This document shows, piece after piece, positions 1 to 4,821 of a DNA stretch of 5,385 bases. Within the stretch, counting starts at the first letter, position 1, and each line of letters starts with the position of its first letter. The notes beneath the pieces were generated by a model. The model was not told the DNA's origin and ran no database searches. It was given only the letters and a program-made list of their open reading frames with translations. The stretch is from Candidatus Shapirobacteria bacterium CG09_land_8_20_14_0_10_38_17. Lineage in GTDB: Bacteria > Patescibacteriota > Microgenomatia > 0-14-0-10-38-17. A program made the translations under genes and the position numbers. Location: NCBI GenBank assembly GCA_002774085.1, contig PEZH01000045.1:1-5385 (forward strand), in the 5' to 3' direction.

Positions 1-56
1 GACGGCTTCACCAATATTGTTATTTTATCAGAAAATGAATAATTTGCAACCTAAAA

Positions 57-674
57 CTATCGAGAATAAAATTCAACAATAGATAAAATATCAACTTGTG
101 TATCTAACTCTTCTTTTTTAGGCCACCGAACCATCTTGCCGACCAATGCTTTCCGCTTTAACCAAGGCAAAGGAATAACTTTTTCTGAGTATGTATCTCT
201 AACTTGAGGAATTTCACTAACCTCTTCTTTAATAGCAATTACTTGACCAGGCTTAACACTAAAAGAGGGGATTGTTACCCGTCGGTTATCAATCATCACC
301 TTACCATGATTAACTAATTGCCGCGCCGTCTTCCGATTGGGCGTCAACCCTAACCTGAAAATCACATTATCCAACCGCGATTCCAACATTTGCATAAGGA
401 CTAAATCTGTCTTCCTGCCGCCTTTCCGCGCCTTTTCAAAATAATTCTTTAGCTGATACTCCGAAATACCATATGAAGCTCTAAGTTTTTGCTTTTCTAA
501 CAATTGCTTTTTATAAGGTGAGGAGCGCTCAAATCTTTCACCATGAACACCGGGAGCAATCGCCCCCTTTCGTTCAATAGGGCAAGAAGGAGAAAAGCAA
601 CGTTTCCCTTTTAAAAATAGTTTTACTCCTAAACGACGGCAAATTCGACATTGAGGGTCAATGCTTCTTCCCAT
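57..674 (-). CDS. rpsD: 30S ribosomal protein uS4
   Basis: uS4 is a primary 16S rRNA binder that nucleates 30S body assembly and helps line the mRNA entry site; in some bacteria it also represses its own operon. The 205-residue product has the usual length. The N-terminal region has Cys9, Cys12, Cys26 and Cys31 in the spacing of the zinc-binding form of uS4, followed by the family's PGVHGER-type segment near residues 42-48. An S4 RNA-binding fold covers about residues 96-158 (MLESRLDNVIFRLGL, then a basic NRKTARQLVNHGKV segment). The ATG start at 674 directly abuts the rpsK stop codon and has the only strong Shine-Dalgarno sequence in the window. The gene ends with TAG. Its position after rpsK is the normal alpha-operon order, and rpoA would be expected next. 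Identification is from sequence motifs and is secure. Confidence 0.98.
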   Translation of the reverse strand: MGRSIDPQCRICRRLGVKLFLKGKRCFSPSCPIERKGAIAPGVHGERFERSSPYKKQLLEKQKLRASYGISEYQLKNYFEKARKGGRKTDLVLMQMLESRLDNVIFRLGLTPNRKTARQLVNHGKVMIDNRRVTIPSFSVKPGQVIAIKEEVSEIPQVRDTYSEKVIPLPWLKRKALVGKMVRWPKKEELDTQVDILSIVEFYSR

Positions 675-1040
675 TTATTTTCCCCTCCTTTCTTTCTTTG
701 GCCGCGGCCCATTATGAGGAACAGGGGTTATATCGGCAATCAGTAACATTCGCAACCCTGATGAGCGAATTGCTTGCAAAGAAGCATCACGACCTGAACC
801 AGGTCCTTTAATATAAACTTCTACCTCCGAAACACCTAATTCTCTAGCTTTTTTGGCTGCCTTCCCCACCGTGACTGTCGCCGCATAGGGAGTCTGTTTA
901 CGTGTCCCATGAAAACCGCAAGAACCGGCTGACGCCCAGCAAAGAGTATTCCCATCGGCATCAGCCACCGTTACCATGGTATTATTAAATGTAGCACTGA
1001 CACTAAACCAAGCTCGTTTAATATCCTTCTTATTTTCCAT
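675..1040 (-). CDS. rpsK: 30S ribosomal protein uS11
   Basis: uS11 sits on the 30S platform near the E site and contacts 16S rRNA and mRNA upstream of the start codon. The 121-residue product carries the family hallmarks: FNNTMVTVAD near residues 18-27, the glycine-rich GSCGFHGTRKQTPYAA around 39-54, KGPGSGRDA around 78-86, and TPVPHNGPRP near the C-terminus. The Asn110-Gly111 pair corresponds to the site that becomes isoaspartate in E. coli uS11; whether that happens here is unknown. The N-terminus is acidic/basic mixed and shorter than the strongly basic E. coli leader. The ATG at 1040 lies 8 bp after rpsM. A GGAG-type motif exists upstream but about 17 nt from the ATG, too far to be a good ribosome site. 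The 3' end doubles as the rpsD ribosome-binding site. Confidence 0.98.
   Translation of the reverse strand: MENKKDIKRAWFSVSATFNNTMVTVADADGNTLCWASAGSCGFHGTRKQTPYAATVTVGKAAKKARELGVSEVEVYIKGPGSGRDASLQAIRSSGLRMLLIADITPVPHNGPRPKKERRGK
684..691 (-). promoter_or_regulatory. Strong Shine-Dalgarno site for rpsD inside rpsK
   Basis: Read on the minus strand this is AAAGGAGG, a near-perfect anti-Shine-Dalgarno match, 9 nt before the rpsD ATG. It lies within the last codons of rpsK and encodes part of that protein's basic tail. Because rpsK and rpsD have no gap, the site can only be exposed on mRNA being translated through rpsK, which favours re-initiation or coupled translation. No other gene here has a comparable site. 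Confidence 0.8.
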
Positions 1041-1048
1041 TTTTTCTA

Positions 1049-1477
1049 TTATTTTTTCTCCTCTTTTTCTTCTTTTTCTACTCCCTTTTCTACTTTCCCA
1101 ACATTATAAACTTCTTTCTTAAGAGCGCCTATAGTCATACGCTTGCCTCTTTTTGTCCGCGCATTAGTTCTTGTTCGCTGCCCCCTAACCGGTAAATTAG
1201 CAAGATGACGTTTACCTCGATAAGAGCCTATCCTTTTTAAACGCTCAATGTTTCTACCTACTTCCTCCCGCAAATTCCCCTCTACTTTCATCTCACCAAT
1301 AACCCGATTAAGGGTAGTAATTTCATTGTCGCTTAATTGATCCACTCTTTTATTAACACTAATACCTGCTCTCATCAATATCGCTAAAACATTAGATTGA
1401 CCAACACCATAAATCCTGGTTAAGGCCAAATCAATCTTGTCTTTTTCTGGTATATTAACACCAACAATTCTCGGCAC
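1049..1477 (-). CDS. rpsM: 30S ribosomal protein uS13
   Basis: uS13 is in the 30S head, forms intersubunit bridges with 23S rRNA and uL5, and its tail approaches the P-site tRNA. The start MPRIVGVNIP, the helix-hairpin-helix region around residues 15-50 (LALTRIYGVGQSN), and the C-terminal GSYRGKRHLANLPVRGQRT followed by TNARTKRGKR are diagnostic. The start codon is GTG at 1477, not ATG; it gives the canonical N-terminus and no upstream alternative fits better. No Shine-Dalgarno sequence precedes it, only an A/T repeat array. At 142 residues it is about 20 longer than common homologues because of a Lys/Glu/Val-rich tail after residue 120, ending EKEEKEEKK. Such a tail is probably disordered (inference). 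It is separated from rpmJ by 125 bp of repeat sequence. Confidence 0.97.
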   Translation of the reverse strand: MPRIVGVNIPEKDKIDLALTRIYGVGQSNVLAILMRAGISVNKRVDQLSDNEITTLNRVIGEMKVEGNLREEVGRNIERLKRIGSYRGKRHLANLPVRGQRTRTNARTKRGKRMTIGALKKEVYNVGKVEKGVEKEEKEEKK

Positions 1478-1486
1478 AGTATAAAT

Positions 1487-1598
1487 AAATTCTTAATTTT
1501 TAATTTTAAATTTCTATTGAATTTTTAATGTTTTAATTTATTAATTCTTTAATGTTAAATATTTAACCATTAAACATTAATTAGAAATTAGAAATTTT
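1487..1598. repeat. A/T-rich heptanucleotide array, rpsM-rpmJ gap
   Basis: This gap can be cut from end to end into sixteen 7-bp units with no leftover base. Adjacent identical or near-identical units include TAATTTT twice at 1494-1507, TAACCAT then TAAACAT at 1564-1577, and TAATTAG then AAATTAG at 1578-1591. The two halves are also partly complementary: 1508-1535 and 1571-1598 can pair over roughly 20 of 27 positions. A perfect 14-bp palindrome lies at 1554-1567. It starts about 9 bp from the rpsM start codon and ends 4 bp from the rpmJ stop codon, so it fills the gap. A 25-bp stretch (1500-1524) recurs exactly at 5314-5338. No T-run follows a stable stem in the minus-strand direction, so a canonical terminator is not evident. 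Confidence 0.7.
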
Positions 1599-1602
1599 CT
1601 TC

Positions 1603-1719
1603 TCACCCTTGTCTTTGTTTGTGTCGGGGATTTTTCTTGCACACCACATAAACCCGACCGCGGCGGCGAACTATTTTACAATCCCGACATCGTTTTTTCA
1701 CTGACGATTGAACCTTCAT
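1603..1719 (-). CDS. rpmJ: 50S ribosomal protein bL36
   Basis: bL36 is the smallest ribosomal protein and stabilises 23S rRNA near the base of the L7/L12 stalk and peptidyl-transferase region. The 38-codon frame starts ATG at 1719 and reads MKVQSSVKKRCRDCKIV at its N-terminus, ending NPRHKQRQG, almost the family consensus. Cys11, Cys14, Cys27 and His33 form the zinc ribbon of the C+ type. It ends with TGA, the only gene in the window to do so. Since bL36 proteins typically end exactly at this QRQG, UGA is being read as stop. The gene lies between infA and rpsM as in most bacteria, but is flanked on both sides by repeat-filled gaps of 125 and 215 bp, so it stands apart from its operon neighbours. 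No Shine-Dalgarno sequence is visible. Confidence 0.96.
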   Translation of the reverse strand: MKVQSSVKKRCRDCKIVRRRGRVYVVCKKNPRHKQRQG

Positions 1720-1727
1720 ATTTTAAA

Positions 1728-1797
1728 TTAATTTTAATTTTAAATTTACAATTTACAATTTTCATCAAATTATCAATTTTCTAATTTTCAATTATAT
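1728..1797. repeat. A/T-rich heptanucleotide array, upstream of rpmJ
   Basis: This part of the rpmJ-infA gap divides into ten 7-bp units, for example CAATTTA then CAATTTT at 1749-1762 and ATTTTCA then ATTATAT at 1784-1797. The last units and the following GC-rich palindrome recur at the right edge of the window: 1781-1819 matches 5347-5385 at 37 of 39 positions. A TATAAT hexamer is present on the minus strand at 1791-1796, about 72 bp before the rpmJ start, without a recognisable -35 partner. Confidence 0.6.
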
Positions 1798-1802
1798 ATT
1801 TC

Positions 1803-1869
1803 CTGTAGGGGTCGGGTTTTCCGACCCGTTAATGATTAGATTCGGGCAGAGTAATCCCGCCCCGACAAG
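1803..1869. repeat. GC-rich palindromic repeat (REP- or MITE-like)
   Basis: This 67-bp island stands out by base composition from the A/T-rich gap around it. Its arms, 1803-1828 and 1843-1869, are imperfectly complementary. The left arm forms its own perfect 7-bp stem (GGGTCGG at 1809-1815 with CCGACCC at 1821-1827, loop GTTTT), and the right arm can form a weaker GGGC/GCCC stem, giving a two-hairpin or cruciform layout. It encodes nothing. No T-run follows either hairpin on either strand, so it is not a standard intrinsic terminator. The left arm begins again at 5369, which shows it is a dispersed element. GC-rich palindromes of this kind are typical of REP/MITE repeats; no family name is assigned here. 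Confidence 0.7.
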
Positions 1870-1870
1870 A

Positions 1871-1933
1871 TAAATGGTAAAATATAAACATTCATTCTGT
1901 TATTTGATATTATTTTAGAAATTAGCAATTTCT
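1871..1933. repeat. Degenerate heptamer remnant with hairpin, 3' of infA
   Basis: Downstream of infA the sequence again reads as loose 7-bp units, including TAAACAT at 1885-1891, a unit shared with the gaps at 1571 and 2911. It ends with a perfect 7-bp stem (AGAAATT at 1917-1923 and AATTTCT at 1927-1933, 3-nt loop) one base beyond the infA stop codon. On the minus strand the hairpin is followed by A-rich rather than T-rich sequence, so a terminator role is weak. It resembles the stop-proximal ends of the arrays after rpmJ and secY. Confidence 0.4.
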
Positions 1934-1934
1934 C

Positions 1935-2150
1935 TTAATACCGATATACTATTCTTCCCCTCTTTTCGTCATATGGTGTCATTTCAACACGCACTCGGTC
2001 ACCGGGGATAACCCTAATATGATAAAGCCGCATTTTCCCAGCTAAGGTTGCCAAGACTTCCCGTTTATCATCCAAAACAATTCGGAAAAGAGTATTAGGA
2101 AGAGCCTCCAATACTTTACCTTCAAAAAAACTTTTAGACTGTTTATCCAT
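1935..2150 (-). CDS. infA: Translation initiation factor IF-1
   Basis: IF-1 binds the 30S A site and cooperates with IF-2 and IF-3 in initiator tRNA selection. The 71-residue product is a single OB (S1-like) fold of normal length: FEGKVLEALPNTLFRIVLDD at residues 9-28, then LATLAGKMRLYHIRVIPGDR around 34-53, and the C-terminal VRVEMTPYDEKRGRIVYRY. These match the IF-1 consensus closely, including the ALPN, HIRVIPGD and SPYD/TPYD-type segments. The ATG is at 2150 and the stop is TAA. There is no clear Shine-Dalgarno sequence. It lies 35 bp after adk; the methionine aminopeptidase gene (map) commonly found between them is absent. Downstream the transcript would cross the 215-bp repeat-bearing gap to rpmJ. 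Confidence 0.98.
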   Translation of the reverse strand: MDKQSKSFFEGKVLEALPNTLFRIVLDDKREVLATLAGKMRLYHIRVIPGDRVRVEMTPYDEKRGRIVYRY

Positions 2151-2185
2151 TTAAAAACTTATTACCAATCAGAGTTATTTTAACA

Positions 2186-2848
2186 TTAAATAGCTTTGGT
2201 GTCCAGACAAAGAGCATCGATACTTTTTTTTATTTCTTTATAGATCTCTTTAATGGGTCGTTCGCCATCAATAAACATCAATTTTCCTTTTTTAGTAAAA
2301 TAATCAACAATTGGCTTCGTTTCCTTTTTATAAATCAACAGTCTTTTCTTAACTGCCCCCAATTTCTCATCGGCGCGTCTCACCAGCTTCCCTCCACAGT
2401 AATCGCAAATTCCTTTTTTTTGGGGAGGAGAGGTGATTAAATTATAAACTGCTCCACATTGGCAACAAACCACTCGCGATGAAAGACGACGAATTGCTTC
2501 ACGGTCGCTAATGCGCAAGTAAAAAACTAAATTTAACCCCCCTTTTAAAATCAAGCGCTGGTCAATTGTTTTAGCTTGCGATAAATTACGAGGATAACCA
2601 TCCAAAAGGATATCTCTCCCTTTATTTTTTTTCAAGAAATCAACTAAAATCCTTTTCATTAGTAAATCAGAAACTAATTCTCCCCTCCTTATCAACCCCA
2701 GAACTTGCCGACCTAAAGGCGTGTTTTCTTTTGATAAATGGCGCAAAATATCACCGGCAGAGAAATAGGCAAAGTCAAAATCATTAATTAAAAGTCGTGC
2801 CTGAGTTCCCTTACCAGAACCCGGGGAACCAATTAAAAGAATATTCAC
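2186..2848 (-). CDS. adk: Adenylate kinase, zinc-type LID
   Basis: Adenylate kinase catalyses the reversible reaction ATP + AMP to 2 ADP in the cytoplasm. The P-loop GSPGSGKGTQ is at residues 7-16, the AMP-binding segment SAGDILR at 30-36, GELVSD at 56-61, and LDGYPRNLSQA at 82-92 (the DGFPR-type AMP site). The LID carries four cysteines, Cys128/Cys131 and Cys148/Cys151, in the arrangement of zinc-binding long-form kinases, followed by RRADEK and VKKRLLIY with the expected arginines. Length, 220 residues, is normal for the long form. The start is GTG at 2848, giving the canonical MNILLIG; a stop codon lies seven codons upstream and no ATG intervenes. No Shine-Dalgarno sequence is visible. The secY-adk order is typical, though here a 113-bp repeat-filled gap separates them. 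Confidence 0.98.
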   Translation of the reverse strand: MNILLIGSPGSGKGTQARLLINDFDFAYFSAGDILRHLSKENTPLGRQVLGLIRRGELVSDLLMKRILVDFLKKNKGRDILLDGYPRNLSQAKTIDQRLILKGGLNLVFYLRISDREAIRRLSSRVVCCQCGAVYNLITSPPQKKGICDYCGGKLVRRADEKLGAVKKRLLIYKKETKPIVDYFTKKGKLMFIDGERPIKEIYKEIKKSIDALCLDTKAI

Positions 2849-2860
2849 AAAATCAATTTT

Positions 2861-2959
2861 TAATTCTTAATTTTTATTTAATTTTTAATGTTCTAATTTT
2901 TTTTAATTTTTAAACATTAATCATTAGACATTGATTAGAAATTAGTAATTAGAAATTTA
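2861..2959. repeat. A/T-rich heptanucleotide array, adk-secY gap
   Basis: Almost the whole gap reads as 7-bp units. The left half contains TAATTCT then TAATTTT at 2861-2874; the right half contains TAAACAT then TAATCAT at 2911-2924 and AAATTAG then TAATTAG at 2939-2952. The unit order parallels that of 1487-1598 with whole units gained or lost, so the two are relatives rather than chance A/T sequence. The halves are partly complementary around the shared TAATGTT-type and AACATTA-type blocks. It ends 2 bp from the secY stop codon and begins about 12 bp from the adk start codon. Confidence 0.7.
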
Positions 2960-2961
2960 TC

Positions 2962-4260
2962 TTAGTATTTTTCCAAAAACTTGTCATATCCTCTCATTTG
3001 CACCATTGCCCCTACCGACTTAGCCGTTTCCAAAACTACCGAAACTATAATTAAAATACTGGTTCCTCCTAAAACCATCATTGTTACCCCCATAACTCCT
3101 TGGGTTATCGCCGGTAAAACCGCCACCAAACCTAAAAATAGCGCCCCCGGCAGGGTCACTCGCAAGGATATATAATTTAGATAATCGGCTGTCGGCTTCC
3201 CCGGCCTGATACCAGGTATAAAACCTCCCTGTTTTTGAATCTCCCCGGCTATTTTCTCCGGATTAAAAACTACCATTGTATAAAAAAACGCAAACACCAC
3301 CACTAAGACAAAATAAGCTAAATTATAAACTACGCCATCTTGCTTAAAAAGATCAGACAAAAATAAAGCCGCATTACGGATCCCTTCATTACCGGCATTA
3401 CCTAAAAATTGCCCCAACATTGAGGGAATCAAAACTACCGAAACGGCAAAAATAATAGGAATAACTCCGGCTTGATTAAGACGCAGTGGCAGATAAGTAG
3501 TCTGCCCTCCATACATTTTCCTTCCCCTAATTCGCTTGGCATACTGAACCGGAACCCGCCGATTAGCTTCATTAACCCAAACAATAGCCACCACTACCCC
3601 CAAGCTTACTATCAAAAAGACCAAAAGATTTAAGAAGTTCCCTCCTTGACTGGCTATCATCGTTGTCTGAGTCAGCTCTTGGGGTATTTGGCTAACAATC
3701 CCGGCAAAAATTAAAAGTGAAATCCCATTACCTAAGCCATATTCACTAATTAACCCTCCCAACCAAATCAACAAAAAGGTTCCCCCTGTCATCGTCGCAA
3801 TAAAAGCCACTAATGACAAAAAATCCAAATCGCCGATTATCCCCCTACCCTTTAATAAGGCATACATTCCCAAAGCCTGAAAAATTGCCAAGGGGATAGT
3901 CGCTATTTTAGTATATTGTTCAATTTTCTGGCGACCTGTTTCACCTTCACGACTTAATCTTTCAAAATAGGGAAAAACAAAAGCCAACAACTGGAAAACA
4001 ATAGAAGCATTAATATAGGGATTTAAACCCGAGGCGGTAATCGAAAAATTAGACAAAGCTCCTCCGGAAAAAATATTAAGAAGTCCTAAAAATTGGTTAC
4101 CGGAAAAGACTTTCCTTAAAACATCCACGTTAACACCGGGGAGAGGAATATGAGCCCAAAAACGCAATATTGTAAAAAAACCGAAAGTGAACAACAATCG
4201 ACGCCGAACATCTTTCACCCGCCAAAGGGAAACAACTGCTTGCCAAATTTTTTGAATCAT
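2962..4260 (-). CDS. secY: Preprotein translocase subunit SecY
   Basis: SecY is the membrane channel of the SecYEG translocon, through which proteins are exported or inserted into the cytoplasmic membrane with SecA or the ribosome. Hydrophobic segments fit the usual ten helices. Residue numbers assume the ATG at 4260 (432 residues): IPLPGVN near 38-44, the plug-region FSGGALSNFSI near 64-74, LNPYINASIVFQLL near 79-92, EYGLGNGISLLIFAGI near 173-188, cytosolic loop C4 RRVPVQYAKR near 234-243, and the C5-loop block FNPEKIA to GGFIPGIRPGKPT near 332-357, which contacts SecA or the ribosome. The C-tail is MRGYDKFLEKY. A TTG at 4269 would add three residues; ATG is preferred because the extension has no ribosome site and would begin closer to the 9-bp repeat array. 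Normal spc order after rplO. Confidence 0.97.
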   Translation of the reverse strand: MIQKIWQAVVSLWRVKDVRRRLLFTFGFFTILRFWAHIPLPGVNVDVLRKVFSGNQFLGLLNIFSGGALSNFSITASGLNPYINASIVFQLLAFVFPYFERLSREGETGRQKIEQYTKIATIPLAIFQALGMYALLKGRGIIGDLDFLSLVAFIATMTGGTFLLIWLGGLISEYGLGNGISLLIFAGIVSQIPQELTQTTMIASQGGNFLNLLVFLIVSLGVVVAIVWVNEANRRVPVQYAKRIRGRKMYGGQTTYLPLRLNQAGVIPIIFAVSVVLIPSMLGQFLGNAGNEGIRNAALFLSDLFKQDGVVYNLAYFVLVVVFAFFYTMVVFNPEKIAGEIQKQGGFIPGIRPGKPTADYLNYISLRVTLPGALFLGLVAVLPAITQGVMGVTMMVLGGTSILIIVSVVLETAKSVGAMVQMRGYDKFLEKY

Positions 4261-4274
4261 AAAAACCAAAACTT

Positions 4275-4310
4275 ATAGGACCCATAGGTCTTATAGGACG
4301 TATAGGGCCT
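4275..4310. repeat. 9-bp tandem repeat, rplO-secY junction
   Basis: Four 9-bp units in register start at 4275, 4284, 4293 and 4302, each beginning ATAGG and with a C at position 7 or a close variant (plus-strand consensus ATAGGNCNT). The array fills most of the 48-bp gap before secY and runs into the rplO stop codon (4309-4311). Units are partly self-complementary (for example GACC/GGTC around CATA at 4279-4290), so small hairpins are possible. It directly adjoins the 7-bp array inside rplO. Confidence 0.8.
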
Positions 4311-4821
4311 ATTTTTGAGAACTTTTAATCTCTGTCTTCGGACTTTTTACTTTTAACTTTGGACTTTTAACTATTACCACCTTTCCTCCCGCTTTCTCAA
4401 TTTTTTCTTTAGCTCCTCGAGAGCAGGGAAGAGAAACAATTAAAGGATGCTCTATCTCCCCACCACCTAAAATTTTTACTCCATATTTCTTAGCTTCTTT
4501 TTCATCTACTAAACGATGCTTAATCAAAAGACTAACATCCACTTTAGATCGAAGAGGCAATAAATTTAAAAAGGAAATATTGACCACCAAGGGTTTATTT
4601 TCTTTAGATTTAAGTTTCCCTTTACCCCTCAATAAGGGGATACGGCGCAATAAAGATTTCTGCGTCTTTTTCCCCTCAAAAAGCAAATAAGGTTTATTTC
4701 TTGACCTTTGACCCTTTTGGCCTCTGCCTACCGTATGTCCTCCTTTTCCCGACCCATAACCTCTCCCCAGCCCTTTTTTCTTCTTAGCGACAGTTTTGGA
4801 TAAATTATTTAATCGATTCAT
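4309..4821 (-). CDS. rplO: 50S ribosomal protein uL15 with repeat-encoded tail
   Basis: uL15 is a mid-assembly 23S rRNA-binding protein linking several large-subunit domains. The N-terminal basic, glycine-rich arm is diagnostic: GLGRGYGSGKGGHTVGRGQK at residues 17-36, then GQRSRNKP. The globular domain ends with AKEKIEKAGGKVVIV around 137-151. The product is 170 residues, about 20 more than the common 145-150. The extra tail after about residue 150 is a heptapeptide repeat, VKSPKLK then VKSPKTE then a partial copy, encoded by a 7-bp DNA array. The ATG at 4821 overlaps the end of rpsE by 17 bp, implying translational coupling; only a weak AAAGAA lies upstream. The stop TAG is inside the neighbouring 9-bp array. 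There is no rpmD between rpsE and this gene. Confidence 0.97.
   Translation of the reverse strand: MNRLNNLSKTVAKKKKGLGRGYGSGKGGHTVGRGQKGQRSRNKPYLLFEGKKTQKSLLRRIPLLRGKGKLKSKENKPLVVNISFLNLLPLRSKVDVSLLIKHRLVDEKEAKKYGVKILGGGEIEHPLIVSLPCSRGAKEKIEKAGGKVVIVKSPKLKVKSPKTEIKSSQK
4319..4374. repeat. 7-bp tandem repeat inside the rplO 3' end
   Basis: Eight units in strict 7-bp register begin at 4319. The clearest are at 4340-4374: GGACTTT (4340), TTACTTT (4347), and further xxACTTT units at 4354 and 4361, then a diverged TAACTAT (4368). The unit at 4319 (GAACTTT) is in the same phase, 21 bp from 4340. Since 7 is not a multiple of 3, three units (21 bp) are needed to return to frame, and this yields the heptapeptide periodicity of the uL15 tail. 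Confidence 0.8.

Noticed and set aside
1..56. Possible 5' end of rpoA on the minus strand
   Set aside because: rpoA is expected after rpsD and one frame is open to the edge with GTG and TTG codons near positions 9-14, but only a handful of codons are visible and they match no recognisable RpoA start.
1487..1598. CRISPR array
   Set aside because: The units are 7 bp and contiguous, with no spacer sequences and no cas genes nearby.
1803..1869. Intrinsic terminator in the infA-rpmJ gap
   Set aside because: The GC-rich stems are strong, but no T-run follows them in the minus-strand direction or the plus-strand direction.
1720..1934. A tRNA or small RNA gene in the 215-bp gap
   Set aside because: The GC palindrome suggested a folded RNA, but there is no tRNA-like four-arm layout, T-loop sequence or CCA end, and the repeat at 5369 indicates a dispersed element.
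2981..3175. 64-codon open frame on the plus strand
   Set aside because: It lies antisense within the 3' part of secY, has no family resemblance or ribosome site, and is explained as a shadow of a conserved gene.
4258..4269. TTG start for secY three codons upstream of the ATG
   Set aside because: The added residues are not conserved in the family, no ribosome site supports the TTG, and the ATG at 4260 gives a normal SecY N-terminus.
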